DNA of 64,000 nt from Enhygromyxa salina (GTDB lineage: Bacteria > Myxococcota_A > Polyangia > Nannocystales > Nannocystaceae): contig NZ_JMCC02000010.1 of NCBI RefSeq assembly GCF_000737335.2, positions 107,923 through 171,922 of the forward strand, in the 5' to 3' direction. This document shows, one piece after another, positions 1 to 12,810 of this stretch. The position numbers and the translations under genes are program-made. Each line of letters opens with the position of its first letter. Position 1 is the first letter of the stretch. The notes below the pieces were generated by a model. The model saw nothing but the letters and a program-made list of their open reading frames with translations, was not told the DNA's origin and did no database searches.

Positions 1-540
1 GCGCAGACGCTTCACGTTGAACAGCACCGCCGACTCTTCGGGCTGCAGCCGCAGGTGAAAGTGTGCGGCGATCTTGGCGATGCGGCGCCGATACTTGAGC
101 GCGTGCAGCTGTGGATCGCGGCGGCCCGCCAGGTAGTCCGCGACGATCCTGCGGGTCCGACGGTTGTTGACCCGGCGATCGACCAGCGCCTCGAGCAGCC
201 GATACACCCGCGGCGGCGGGAGCTCGGGCAGGGCGGCTGCGATCAGTCGGCCTTCTTGCTCGCGCTGCTGCGCGGGCACCCCCGCCGGGGTCGTCAGCAG
301 GTTGAAGATGATCTTCGTGCGGTTGAAGTCGTTGATGCCCGCGGCCAGGCAGTGGGCGTAGAGCCGCCGGTAATTGCCGAGCACGTACGCATGAAAAAAG
401 CCGATCGACAGGGCCTGGCCGGTCGCGTCGCCGTAGAATTCGTCCTGGCCCGTGCAGGCGAGCGCGGCGTTGATGAACGAGAGTAGATCCTCGCGCTCGA
501 GCTCGAGCAGGCGCGTGGACATGGACTCGCGGGCTGTCAT
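1..540 (-). CDS. Unknown protein, N-terminal 180 residues (cut by window edge)
   Basis: An open minus-strand frame runs from an ATG at 540 to the left edge with no stop, so 180 residues are visible and the C-terminus is missing. The start begins MTARESMSTRLLELEREDLL. A segment rich in aromatic residues (FFHAYVLGNYRRLYA) is followed by a basic second half with many Arg residues (VDRRVNNRRTRRIVADYL). No signal peptide or clear membrane helix is seen. The alternation of helices and basic patches suggests a soluble alpha-helical protein. I do not recognise the family. The codon pattern (G/C at third positions) fits the neighbours, which is the main support for it being real. Confidence 0.65.
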   Translation of the reverse strand, partial: MTARESMSTRLLELEREDLLSFINAALACTGQDEFYGDATGQALSIGFFHAYVLGNYRRLYAHCLAAGINDFNRTKIIFNLLTTPAGVPAQQREQEGRLIAAALPELPPPRVYRLLEALVDRRVNNRRTRRIVADYLAGRRDPQLHALKYRRRIAKIAAHFHLRLQPEESAVLFNVKRLR

Positions 541-704
541 GGTCAGTCGAGCAGGGGAAGCGCCGGTCGGGGCGATGTGGAGCGACAGCGAAGTATCCGC
601 TACAGAGGCGAGGTCCGGAAGTCGCTTCCGAGTCCCGCGACCGGCCCGCTGATGATAGCCCACTCGGGCGGCGCGAGGAGCCTAAAATATGAGGGTTTGC
701 TCGC

Positions 705-1193
705 TCAGAACGACGCACGAGTCCAGCGCCCGCGCGTGGACTTGAACACCCGCGTGGGCATGTCCGCGTCTTTCTCGAGGTCTGGCGCATCATGCAAATG
801 ATAGCTAGCGATCGGGTCGAGCTGCGAGACGCACATTCGCAGCAGCAGATCACCCTGCTTGCTCAGATCTTGCTTGCCATTCTCCCAGCGCGAGACCGTG
901 GACGGGGAGACCTTGAAGTACTTGGCAAAGTCTTCGCCCGACCAGCCAAGGTGCTTGCGCAAGAACCGGATCTCCGGCCCGCGAAGCCGCGAGGGATTGT
1001 CCATGATCGCCGCAGCGATGACGTCGTGAAGCCCCTCGATGTTGGTGACACCGAGGTGCTCGGCGCCACAATTGGCGCACGTGAATACGGTTTGCTCGAC
1101 CTCGAGGCGAAGCCCCGAGTTCTCCAGATACGGCCGAGTTTGTATGGTCTTCTCAAGTGAGCCCTGCGCGCCGCAGTCGTAGCACATTTTCAT
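705..1193 (-). CDS. MqsA-like antitoxin (zinc ribbon plus HTH)
   Basis: This 162-residue protein has an N-terminal zinc-ribbon signature, CYDC at residues 4-7 and CANC further on, then a C-terminal helix-turn-helix of the MqsA/YgiT kind (WSGEDFAKYFKVSPSTVSRWE). MqsA-family antitoxins bind zinc with the N-domain and DNA with the C-domain, repressing their own operon. The ATG at 1193 was chosen because it follows a GGGAG Shine-Dalgarno at good spacing and begins just before the first CxxC. A longer frame would run into the upstream toxin gene. It lies 11 bp after the DUF4258 gene on the same strand, the usual toxin-then-antitoxin order for this class. It probably neutralises and regulates that partner. 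Confidence 0.85.
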   Translation of the reverse strand: MKMCYDCGAQGSLEKTIQTRPYLENSGLRLEVEQTVFTCANCGAEHLGVTNIEGLHDVIAAAIMDNPSRLRGPEIRFLRKHLGWSGEDFAKYFKVSPSTVSRWENGKQDLSKQGDLLLRMCVSQLDPIASYHLHDAPDLEKDADMPTRVFKSTRGRWTRASF

Positions 1194-1204
1194 GATTGAA
1201 CTCC

Positions 1205-1510
1205 CTAACTCCTGCGCCAAGCGGTGACGACGATTGTCTCTGTCTTCGAGTCGAACGCGACGACGACACAAAAGCGCGACGTGTTGACCTGATAGCGATG
1301 ACTGCTGCCCTGGTATCCGTCGTGGGTGACGATCCCGCCGCGGAGGACATTGAGGGCGTCCTGTTCCGTCATTTGATCGTTCGCTAGTTCGACGCGAGCG
1401 TGCTTTGTGAAGATGACCACGCCGCCCGCGCCGAGGCAGGTTCGGATGATTCTCTTGGCGTGGGCGGGGCTGAAGGGCTCGCCATCGAACACACTGGGAG
1501 GCTGACGCAC
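1205..1510 (-). CDS. DUF4258 protein, probable toxin of a TA pair
   Basis: A 101-residue protein with the DUF4258 pattern: an early hydrophobic strand with FTKHARVEL, then a helix (MTEQDALNVLRGG), a Y/H-rich strand and a final hydrophobic strand ending IVVTAWRR. DUF4258 domains resemble the RelE/MqsR-type ribonuclease fold and often sit beside MqsA-type or other antitoxins; that role is inferred here from the neighbour. The start used is a GTG at 1510 with no obvious Shine-Dalgarno, so the true start could differ by a few codons. The near-palindrome just upstream is a candidate operator. Confidence 0.75.
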   Translation of the reverse strand: MRQPPSVFDGEPFSPAHAKRIIRTCLGAGGVVIFTKHARVELANDQMTEQDALNVLRGGIVTHDGYQGSSHRYQVNTSRFCVVVAFDSKTETIVVTAWRRS

Positions 1511-1511
1511 G

Positions 1512-1528
1512 CTTGATAATTTGTCAAG
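1512..1528. promoter_or_regulatory. Near-palindrome upstream of TA operon, candidate operator
   Basis: The sequence CTTGATAATTTGTCAAG is an imperfect inverted repeat in an AT-rich patch directly before the toxin start. On the minus strand it also contains TTGACA. Antitoxins of the MqsA type autoregulate by binding such palindromes, so this is a reasonable but unproven operator or promoter site. Confidence 0.4.
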
Positions 1529-1610
1529 GCGGAGAGAGCGCGCATGCGGCGGAGTCGGCGCATTGTTGCCGGTGGCATGTCAGGGGGGCCGGTGGCAGCC
1601 CCTTCTACGC

Positions 1611-3145
1611 CTACGGCACAGCCAGGCGGTCCAGCGGCGCTCGCCCGTGTGCGGCGCTCAGCTGCAGTAGCCGCCAGGCCGGCTCGCCGCCGATCCCATC
1701 CCAACCAAAGCGCCAAGTCCAGCACTCGGTCTGCCCCGGCACGTTCATGCGGTGCGACGCATCGAGCCCGAGCACGTCTTGGAATTGATAGATCGCCAAT
1801 TTCGCCGGGGACGCCGACGCAGCGCGGATCATTGCCCAATGTAGATCATGCCCGCTGCATCCCAGGTATGCCCGCGCGAACGCCTGATCCCGAGCGGGCG
1901 CGTGTTCGTACCAACCGCGGACCGTGTCATTGTCGTGGGTCCCGGTATAGACCACGCAATTCTCGGGATAGTTGTGGGGCAAGAAGGGATGGGTGGCGTC
2001 ACCGAAGAACGCGAATTGCAGCACCTTCATGCCCGGCAGCCCCAGCTGGTCGCGCAGGGCCTCGACGTCCTCCGTGATGATGCCAAGGTCTTCGGCGATC
2101 ACCGGGAGGTCGCCGAGCGTGGCTTGCAGAGCCTCGAACAGGGCGGCGCCCGGGCCCGGGACCCAGTGGCCGTCGGTCGCGAGCGGGCTGCTGGCGGGGA
2201 TCTCCCAGTAGCTGGCGAACCCACGAAAGTGGTCAACCCGGATCAGATCCGCGAGCGCCAGCTGCCGCCGCGCGCGGGCGATCCACCAGGCAAAACCATC
2301 GCGGGCCATGGCCTCCCAGTCGTACAGCGGGTTGCCCCAGCGTTGCCCCGTCTTCGAGAAGAAGTCTGGCGGGACGCCGGCGACGACCGTGGGCTCGAGA
2401 TCTTCGCCCAGCAAGTAGAGCTCGGGTCGGCTCCAACAATCGGCGCCGTGGGCCGCGACGAAGATCGGCAGGTCGCCGACGATCTGCACGTTGCGATCAT
2501 TGGCGTATTGCTTGAGCTCGCGCCATTGCTGATCAAAACAAAATTGCACGAAGCACCAAAATTGCACTTCGTCGCTGTGTTGCTCGCGGATCGCCGCGAG
2601 CGCTGCCGCTTCGCGCCGGGCCAGCGCTGGGGGCCAGTCTGTCCAAGCGACGAAGTCACCGCCACGCCCCTCTTGTTGATGCAGCCCGTCCAGAGTCATG
2701 AACAGGGCGTAGTCGTCGAGCCAGCTGGCTTCGGCCTGGACATAGGCCGAAAACGCGGCGCGCTGCTCGGCCGTGGCGCCCGCAAAGAACCGGCCCGCAG
2801 CCTCACGCAGCTTGGCCATGCGCCACGGGATCACCCGGTCGAAGTCGACCCGATGTGGGTTGAATTGCGCGAGCTCGTCGGGCCTGGGCGGGGTCAGCCA
2901 CCCGGCTGCAATCAGGGGTTCGAGCGCGACCAGCAGCGGGCTACCCGCGAACACCGAGACGCTGGCGTAGGGCGAGTTGCCGGCCCCGACCGGGTTGAGC
3001 GGCAGCACCTGCCACAGCCGCTGCCCGGCGCTGACCAGCCACTCGACGAAGTGCCGCGCAGAGGGGCCAAGATCGCCGATGCCGTGCGGCCCCGGCAGCG
3101 AGGTGGGGTGCAGCAAGACTCCAGAGGCGCGTGAATCGAAGGTGG

Positions 3146-3149
<4 letters not shown>
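1611..3149 (-). CDS. malQ: 4-alpha-glucanotransferase (amylomaltase), GH77
   Basis: This 512-residue protein transfers alpha-1,4-glucan segments between maltodextrins, releasing glucose, in cytoplasmic glycogen/maltodextrin turnover. GH77 hallmarks are present: N-terminal SGVLLHPTSLPGPHGIGDLG, the nucleophile Asp306 in LIRVDHFRGF, acid/base Glu353 in VIAEDLG and Asp406 in THDNDT. Length matches the short bacterial MalQ form without extra N-terminal domains. The ATG at 3149 overlaps the glgX stop by 4 bp (ATGA), indicating translational coupling; upstream extension of this frame would only lie inside glgX. It is the last gene of the minus-strand glgB-glgX-malQ run and would process the short branches released by GlgX. 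Confidence 0.96.
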
Positions 3150-5241
<2,092 letters not shown>

Positions 5242-5245
<4 letters not shown>

Positions 5246-7455
5246 GTGTTGGGCTCGAGGATCACCGTGGCCAGCGGCGGTAAATTGAGCGTGATCGATT
5301 GCTCGTGCCCGTGGGCGGCGATCGGCTTGGCGGTGATCGGTCGGGGCTTGGCGCCGGGCTTGTTCCCGGTGCAGGGGTAGTCGCTGCCGGCGTAGCGGAG
5401 CGCATCGGTGCTGAGCGAGACCCGCCAGTTGCCAGGCATGGCCACGCCGATCCGGTAGCCCGGTCGCGGCACCGGGGTGAAGTTGCAGGCCACCATCACG
5501 CACCCGCCCGCGCTGTCCTTGCGCACGAACACCAGGACCGAGCGCGCCTGGTCGTCGACGATCACCCACTCGAAGCCCTCGGGCGCGCAGTCGAGCTCGT
5601 GCAGGGCCGGCCGGGCCCGGTACAGCCGGTTGAGATCGGTGATCAGCGCCTGCACGCCGCGGTGCTCGGCGCTGCCCTGTGTGCTTGGATCGAGCAGCTC
5701 CCAGTCGAGCGCGCGATCGTGGTTCCACTCGCGCTGCTGGGCAAACTCGCCGCCCATGAACAGCAGCTTCTTGCCGGGGTGGGTCCACATGTACGCGAAC
5801 AAGGCCCGGAGGTTGGCGAACATCTGCCAGCGATCCCCGGGCATCTTGTTGATCAGCGAGCGCTTGCCGTGCACGACCTCGTCGTGGGACAGCGGCAGCA
5901 CGAAGCGCTCGTCAAACGCGTACATGATGCTGAAGGTCAGCTTGTCGTGGTGGTGCTTGCGATACAGCGGATCGTTGGCGAAGTAGCCAAGCGTGTCGTG
6001 CATCCAGCCCAGGTTCCACTTGTAGTCGAAGCCCAGCCCGCCGGTCTCGGTCGGCCGCGAGACCCCGGGCCACGAGGTTGACTCTTCGGCCACGGTCACG
6101 CAGCCGGGCGCCTCGGCGCGGACGACCTCGTTGACGCGGCGGACCAGCGAGATGGCTTCTAGGTTCTCGCGCCCGCCGTGCACGTTGGGCACCCACTCGC
6201 CGGGCTCGCGCGAGTAGTCGCGGTACAGCATCGAGGCGACCGCGTCGACGCGCAGGCCGTCGATACCCCAGCACTCGAGCCAGTACAGCGCGCTGCCGAC
6301 CAAGAAGTTGCGGACCTCGGTGCGGCCAAAATTGTAGATCAGCGTGTCCCAGTCTTTGTGGACGCCCTCGCGCGGATCGGCATATTCGTAGAGCGCCGTG
6401 CCGTCGAAGTGGACGAGCGAGTAGGCGTCGTTGGGAAAATGGGCGGGAACCCAATCGAGGATCACGCCGAGTCCGTGCGCGTGGCAGGCTTCGATCAGGG
6501 TCGCGAGGCCAGCGGGATCGCCAAACCGGCTGGTCGGCGCGAACATGCCGGTGACCTGGTAGCCCCACGAGCCGTCGAAGGGGTGCTCGGCGATCGGCAG
6601 CAGCTCGATGTGGGTGAAGCCGAGCTTGGCGACGTACGCGGGCAGCTGCTCGGCGAGGGTGTCCCAGGTCGGGAAGCTGTTGTCGGCGCCGCGCCGCCAC
6701 GAGCCGAGGTGGACCTCGTAGATCGAGACGGGCGCGGTCGGGGTGTTGGCGAGTCGCCGCGGCTCCGACAGCGGCTTGGCGCGGGGAAACGGCGCGACCA
6801 CGCTGGCGCTGGCCGGGCGCAGCTCAGATGCGAACGCGTAAGGATCTGCCTTGCCCGGGAGCACCCGGCCGTCGCGGGTGCGCAGCTCGTACTTGTACTT
6901 GGCGCCCACGCCCACGCCCGGGATGAACAGCTCCCACACGCCGTTGCTGGGGTGCAGGCGCATCGGGTGGCGGCGGGGCTCCCATTGGTTGAAGTCACCG
7001 ATCACCGCGACACGGGCGGCGTTGGGCGCCCACACGACGAAGCGGACCCCGGCCACACCTTGCTGCTCGCGGGCGTGGGCGCCCAACACCTGCCACGGGC
7101 GCAGGTGCGAGCCCTCGCCGAGCAAGTGACGATCCAGCTCGCCCAGCGTCGAGCCGAACCGGTAGGGATCGTCGATCCGCTCGGTGTGCCCGTGGGGGTA
7201 GTGAACCTGCAGCTGGTAGGCCCAGCCCAGCGCGGGCGGGTTCGTGTCGAGCAGCAGCTCGAACAGGCCGTCCGGGTGGATCGAGGCGAGCGGGGCGACG
7301 ACGCTGCCATCCGTGTCGAGCAGCTCGATGGACGTGGCGCCCGGCAGCAGGGCGCGGACCCACAGGCCGGCGTCCGACAGGTGCGGGCCAAGCACGGCGA
7401 AGGGGTCGTCGTGCTCGGCGCGAACGAGCGCGGTGATCTCGGCTTGCGTGAGCAT
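5242..7455 (-). CDS. glgB: 1,4-alpha-glucan branching enzyme GlgB
   Basis: A 737-residue GH13 branching enzyme that makes alpha-1,6 branches in glycogen. Two N-terminal beta modules are seen: the first holds EHDDPFAVLGPH, and the second is a CBM48 with WAPNAARVAVIGDFNQWEP. The catalytic domain has the nucleophile Asp404 in LRVDAVASMLYRDY, the acid/base Glu457/458 in VAEESTSWPGV, and LSHDEVVHGKRSL. Length equals the long, two-module GlgB class. It is followed by glgX with an ATGA overlap and preceded by a thioesterase 59 bp upstream. Nothing looks truncated. Confidence 0.97.
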
Positions 7456-7514
7456 GCGAGGGGCCGCGTCAGCCTATCGAACTTCACGGCGGCGTACAGC
7501 CGTGGTGCTGGCGA

Positions 7515-7934
7515 TCACCGCGGTGGCGGCAACGAATAGGTGACGGTCGCGTGAGCGTAGAGCAGCTCCGGGTCGGCCCCGTGCAGTCCCACCTGCGCGA
7601 CCGCGATGCGCTTGCCGAGCTTGAGCAAGGTCGCGCTCGCCCGCAGCATCCCCGGCTGCGGCTTGCGCATGAAGTGGATGTTCAGGTTGGTGGTGACCGC
7701 GAGCGCGACCGGGCCGAGGTGGGCGAGCACCAACAGGTAGGTCGCCGTGTCGGCCAGGGTCATCATCGTTGGCCCCGAGACCGTGCCGCCGGGTCGCAGG
7801 TGGGCGTCATCGGTCGAGAGCTGCAGGGTCAAGCGACCCTCGTCGAGCGCGGTGATCGTGAACCCGGCCGTGGCGGCCTGGGGAAACGACGCCGCGAGGA
7901 AGCGCGCGAGCGCCTCGGTGTCCATGCGTAGCAT
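7515..7934 (-). CDS. PaaI/hotdog-fold thioesterase
   Basis: A 139-residue single hotdog-domain protein. The central helix with HLRPGGTVSGPTMMTLADTA carries the PaaI-type pattern (HxxGG then an acidic residue near the helix end), followed by the long strand TTNLNIHFMRKPQPG. Such proteins hydrolyse acyl- or aryl-CoA thioesters in the cytoplasm; the substrate cannot be told from sequence. There are two in-frame ATGs, at 7934 and 7925, and neither has a strong ribosome binding site. It sits between glgP and glgB on the same strand, although no link between thioesterases and glycogen metabolism is known to me, so it may simply be carried in the operon. Confidence 0.85.
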   Translation of the reverse strand: MLRMDTEALARFLAASFPQAATAGFTITALDEGRLTLQLSTDDAHLRPGGTVSGPTMMTLADTATYLLVLAHLGPVALAVTTNLNIHFMRKPQPGMLRASATLLKLGKRIAVAQVGLHGADPELLYAHATVTYSLPPPR

Positions 7935-7955
7935 TGGCGCTGCGATCGACCGGGT

Positions 7956-8110
7956 CTAGAATCCGACTTTGAGCGCTTCGGAGCAAGCCGAGGCCTTGAT
8001 CAGCGCCCCGCTCTGCTTGTCCCACTCGGCCTTGCTGGCCTCGATCAGCTTCTTCGTCGCGCCGTCCGCGCGGCGAGCAAGGCGCCCGAGGTCACGCAGC
8101 TCGGAAGGAA
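7956..8110 (-). other. Start-less open frame between glgP and thioesterase, possible gene remnant
   Basis: Downstream of the glgP stop a minus-strand frame ends at 7956 with a protein-like tail (DGATKKLIEASKAEWDKQSG, then ALIKASACSEALKVGF). It has no ATG, GTG or TTG after the glgP stop; the only in-frame start is inside glgP at 8219. The charged, helix-like composition is unlike random GC-rich frame translation. It could be a decayed gene end or a short overlapping gene. Confidence 0.2.
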
Positions 8111-10570
8111 TTAGCCGGGGACCGGCATGTCCCAGATGGTCCGGGCATACTCGCGAATCGTACGATCCGAAGAGAACCCGCCCATGCCGGCAATGTTGAG
8201 GATCGCGTGGCGGGCCCACTCGTCGGGCTGTTGGTACAGCGCGTCAACCCGCTCTTGCGCGGCCAGGTAGTCCGCGAAGTCGGCCAGCAACATGTACGCG
8301 TCCCGGTTGAGCAATGTGTTGACCAACCCACGGTAGCGATCGGTCTCGTTGGGCGAGAAGGCGCCCTCGGTGATCGCGTCGAGCACCGCCTTGAGCTTGG
8401 GCTCGGTCTCGTAGTGGGTGCGCGGCTCGTAGCCCTGGGTCCGCAGCGCGCTGACTTGCTCGGCGTCGAGCCCAAAGATGAAGAAGTGCTCGCGGCCAAC
8501 CGCCTGGGCCATCTCGATCGTGGCGCCGTCCCAGGTCCCGATCGTCAGCGCGCCGTTGAGCGCGAACTTCATGTTGCCCGTGCCCGACGCCTCGGTCCCG
8601 GCGGTCGAGATCTGCTGCGAGAGATCGGCGGCCGGGAACAGCACCTCGCCAAGCGACACGCCATAGTTGGGCAAGAACACCACGCGCAGGCGGCCGTCGA
8701 CCCGTGGATCGCTGTTGACGACCCGCGCGACGTCGTGGATCAGACGAATGATGGTCTTGGCGATCGCGTAGGCCGACGCGGCCTTGCCCGCGAACACGAC
8801 CGTGCGGGGGACCCAGTCGGCCTCGGGCGCGGCACAGATCGCCTGAAACCGGGCGATCACGTGGAGCACGTTGAGCAGCTGCCGCTTGTACTCGTGGATC
8901 CGCTTGATGTGGACGTCGAACAAGCTGTTGGGGTCGATCGGCAGGCCCAGCTCGCGGCGGACCAGCTCGGCCAGGCGCTTCTTGTTGTGGAGCTTGGCGT
9001 CGAGCACCTCGGCCCGCATGCGTTCGTCGTCGGCGAGCGGGGCCAGCTCGGACAGGCGCTCGAGGTGCGTGCGCCAGTCGGGGGTGGTGCCCAAGCGTTG
9101 ATCCAGCAGCCCGGCCAGCGAAGGGTTGGCCTGGGCCAGCCAGCGGCGCGGGGTGACGCCATTGGTGACGTTGCAGAACCGCCGGGGGAGGATCGTCGCG
9201 AAGTCGGCGAAGATCGTCTCGACCATGAGCTCCGAGTGCAGCTGCGAGACCCCGTTGACCCGGTGCGAGGCGATGATCGACAGCGGCGCCATGCGGACCC
9301 GACGCTCGCCGCGTTCGTCGATCACCGAGACCCGAGCGACGAACGCGTCGTCCTTGGGGTGGCTGCGGCGCACGGTGTTCAAGAACCACGCGTTGAGCTG
9401 AAAGATGAGCTCGAGGTGACGCGGCAGCAGCTCTTCGAGCATGCTCAGCGGCCAGGTCTCGAGCGCCTCGGGCATCAGCGTGTGGTTGGTGTAGCTGAGC
9501 GCCTGCCGGCACTGGGCGAGGGCCGCGTCCCAGCTCATGCCGTGCTCGTCGATCAGCAGGCGCAGCAGCTCGGGCACGGCCAGCGCGGGGTGGGTGTCGT
9601 TGAGGTGGATCGCTGCTTTGTCACCGAGCGAAGTGAGCCGGCCGTGATCGGCGAGGTGCCGGGCGATCAGATCCTGCAGCGACGCGCTGACCAATACGTA
9701 CTCCTGCCGCAGTCGCAGCTGGCGACCGGCGGTCGTGGAGTCGTCGGGGTACAGCACCCAATTGATGCGCTCGGCCGCCTGCTTGGCGGCACCCGCTGCG
9801 GCATGGTCCCCACGCGAGAACGCGGCGTAGTCAATCGGCTCGCTCGGCGCCGCCTGCCACTGCCGCAACACCGCGACGCGGCGGGTTCCGTGGCCCGGCA
9901 CGATGAAGTCGTAGGCGGTCGCGTGCAGCTGCTCGCTTGGCACCCACCGCCGGCCGGGGCCATCGCTGACCACCCGCCCACCAAACCCAACGCGATAGCG
10001 CAGCTCGGGCCGGTGCAGCTCCCAGGGGTTGCCGTCGCGCAGCCAGTCGTCGGGCTCTTCGGTCTGGCACCCATCGTGGATGCGCTGGGCGAACATCCCG
10101 TATTCGTAGCGCAGGCCGTAGCCAAACGCGGGCAGGCCCAGGGTCGCCATCGAGTCGAGGAAACAGGCAGCGAGCCGGCCGAGGCCACCGTTGCCGAGCG
10201 CCGCGTCGGGCTCGCGCTCGAGCACCGCGCCGGGATCTCGGCCAGCGGCACAGGCCGCCTCGCTAAACGCCGTCTCGAGTCCAAGGGCCGCGAGCGCGTT
10301 GCTCAGCGCGCGACCCATCAAGAACTCCATCGAGAGGTAGTGCACGCGCTTGGCCTTGGCCTGGCGATCCGAGCGCAGGCACTGGTTCATGCGCTCGGCG
10401 AGCTCGGCCCGACACGCGTGGGCTGCCGTTCGCATCCACGTATCGAGCGAGCTGAGATTGGGCGTGCGTCCACTCTCGCGCTCGATTCGAGCGAGCAGGG
10501 CGGCGCTGGCAGCACGCTTGTCCGCTTCGGTGAGCCCCAGAATGCCTGGGTCGGTCAGTGATTCGTTCAA
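8111..10570 (-). CDS. glgP: Glycogen/starch/alpha-glucan phosphorylase
   Basis: An 819-residue GT35 phosphorylase releasing glucose-1-phosphate from glycogen chain ends. Family landmarks are in order: KAKRVHYLSMEFLMGRAL, LGNGGLGRLAACFLDS, the active-site region HLNDTHPALAVPELLR, the NVTNGVTPRRW stretch, and the pyridoxal-phosphate site in EASGTGNMKFALNGALTIGT where the Lys carries the cofactor. Length is typical of the bacterial MalP/GlgP type, and no N-terminal phosphorylation extension like that of animal enzymes is present. It starts the minus-strand glycogen block and probably has its own promoter in the 242-bp gap before 10813, which is shared divergently with the lipoprotein gene. Confidence 0.97.
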   Translation of the reverse strand: MNESLTDPGILGLTEADKRAASAALLARIERESGRTPNLSSLDTWMRTAAHACRAELAERMNQCLRSDRQAKAKRVHYLSMEFLMGRALSNALAALGLETAFSEAACAAGRDPGAVLEREPDAALGNGGLGRLAACFLDSMATLGLPAFGYGLRYEYGMFAQRIHDGCQTEEPDDWLRDGNPWELHRPELRYRVGFGGRVVSDGPGRRWVPSEQLHATAYDFIVPGHGTRRVAVLRQWQAAPSEPIDYAAFSRGDHAAAGAAKQAAERINWVLYPDDSTTAGRQLRLRQEYVLVSASLQDLIARHLADHGRLTSLGDKAAIHLNDTHPALAVPELLRLLIDEHGMSWDAALAQCRQALSYTNHTLMPEALETWPLSMLEELLPRHLELIFQLNAWFLNTVRRSHPKDDAFVARVSVIDERGERRVRMAPLSIIASHRVNGVSQLHSELMVETIFADFATILPRRFCNVTNGVTPRRWLAQANPSLAGLLDQRLGTTPDWRTHLERLSELAPLADDERMRAEVLDAKLHNKKRLAELVRRELGLPIDPNSLFDVHIKRIHEYKRQLLNVLHVIARFQAICAAPEADWVPRTVVFAGKAASAYAIAKTIIRLIHDVARVVNSDPRVDGRLRVVFLPNYGVSLGEVLFPAADLSQQISTAGTEASGTGNMKFALNGALTIGTWDGATIEMAQAVGREHFFIFGLDAEQVSALRTQGYEPRTHYETEPKLKAVLDAITEGAFSPNETDRYRGLVNTLLNRDAYMLLADFADYLAAQERVDALYQQPDEWARHAILNIAGMGGFSSDRTIREYARTIWDMPVPG

Positions 10571-10812
10571 CGCGGCGTCCCCTTCATCGGGGCGAAGCTA
10601 CACGAAACTTGGCAGGCGCGGAGTGACAGGGGTCGTTGGGAAACGACAGTGGGCGCAATTGCCACGAGGTCACAATGTGCATTCGCGTGTTTGACGCGAT
10701 TCGCTGTGCGCAGCGAGCGACGCCACCCGAGGATCGCCCAGCAATTCGTACTAGTCCGTGGTTCTGGTCTAGATCGGGTGACCCATGTACAGTGCCCGCT
10801 TGACTAGATCAC

Positions 10813-12105
<1,293 letters not shown>

Positions 12106-12143
12106 CCCGCAGCTGAGCCCCGGTTTCACACTGGTGGCATTTG

Positions 12144-12190
12144 GCTCGGCCCCGCCTCACGAAGGTCGTGACGCGGGGCCGAGCTGTTTT
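12144..12190 (+). terminator. Intrinsic terminator after the GD-linker lipoprotein
   Basis: A perfect 12-bp stem (GCTCGGCCCCGC at 12144-12155 with GCGGGGCCGAGC at 12173-12184) encloses a further TCACG/CGTGA stem and is followed by TGTTTT. The T-rich tract is only on the plus side, so it ends the lipoprotein transcript. Confidence 0.85.
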
Positions 12191-12210
12191 CAGCTCGGGC
12201 CTGCGTAGAC

Positions 12211-12810
12211 TCATTGGCTTTGGATCGCGGACAGCAGGGCGCGCGCGCGGGTCTCGACGCTGGCCGGGGGGACCCGGATCACGTCATAGCCAGCGCTGCG
12301 ATACAGACGCTCGAGCCGGTGGTTGATCGCAATGGCTTCGGTGGTTCGCTGCGCAGCGCTCTTGGCCCAGCGTGGCCGCTGCAGCTGCGGCATGACCTCG
12401 AACAGAAACACCGCGGCGTAGCGGGTGATCGGCGTCCACGCGGGGCGGGGCGCGTCGTCGGCCGCGTGGGTGGTTCGCAGCAGCATCTCGATCGGATCGA
12501 GGTAGCCCCGCTCGAGCAGGTGGCCCGGCCCGGCGGCGCGCTCGATGTCTCGCTGGTGGTCGAGGACCCGCTCGGCAAACTGCCACGGGCGGCACATGGG
12601 ACACAGGTGGGCGGGATCCTCGATCGCCGTGAAGCCTGCGTTGGGTGGGTGCCCGGCCGTGCGCGACCCCAGCGAAGCGAGCGCGCGCAGGTGGGCCTCG
12701 GCGTGAATACTGATTCGATGGTTCGTGCGCAGCCACTCGAGGGTCGTCGTCTTGCCGCAATCGTACGCGCCGGTCGCAATGTAGACCGCGGGGAGCTCGG
12801 CCTCACTCAT
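12211..12810 (-). CDS. P-loop NTPase of the AAA_28 type
   Basis: A 199-residue protein with a Walker A loop GAYDCGKTTTLEWL near the N-terminus, a CPMC pair in the middle, the segment FAERVLDHQRDIERA, and LLERGYLDPIEML in the place where AAA_28/NadR-like NTPases have their DRG segment. This architecture suggests a small nucleotide or metabolite kinase-like ATPase in the cytoplasm. The start at 12810 overlaps the methyltransferase stop by 4 bp (ATGA), which fixes it. It is the last gene of the radical SAM operon. Its exact substrate is unknown. The CxxC might bind zinc or iron but this is a guess. Confidence 0.8.
   Translation of the reverse strand: MSEAELPAVYIATGAYDCGKTTTLEWLRTNHRISIHAEAHLRALASLGSRTAGHPPNAGFTAIEDPAHLCPMCRPWQFAERVLDHQRDIERAAGPGHLLERGYLDPIEMLLRTTHAADDAPRPAWTPITRYAAVFLFEVMPQLQRPRWAKSAAQRTTEAIAINHRLERLYRSAGYDVIRVPPASVETRARALLSAIQSQ

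Noticed and set aside
8207..10561. Long plus-strand frame opposite glgP
   Set aside because: The minus strand is an unmistakable glycogen phosphorylase; the antisense frame is a mirror artefact of GC-rich codons.
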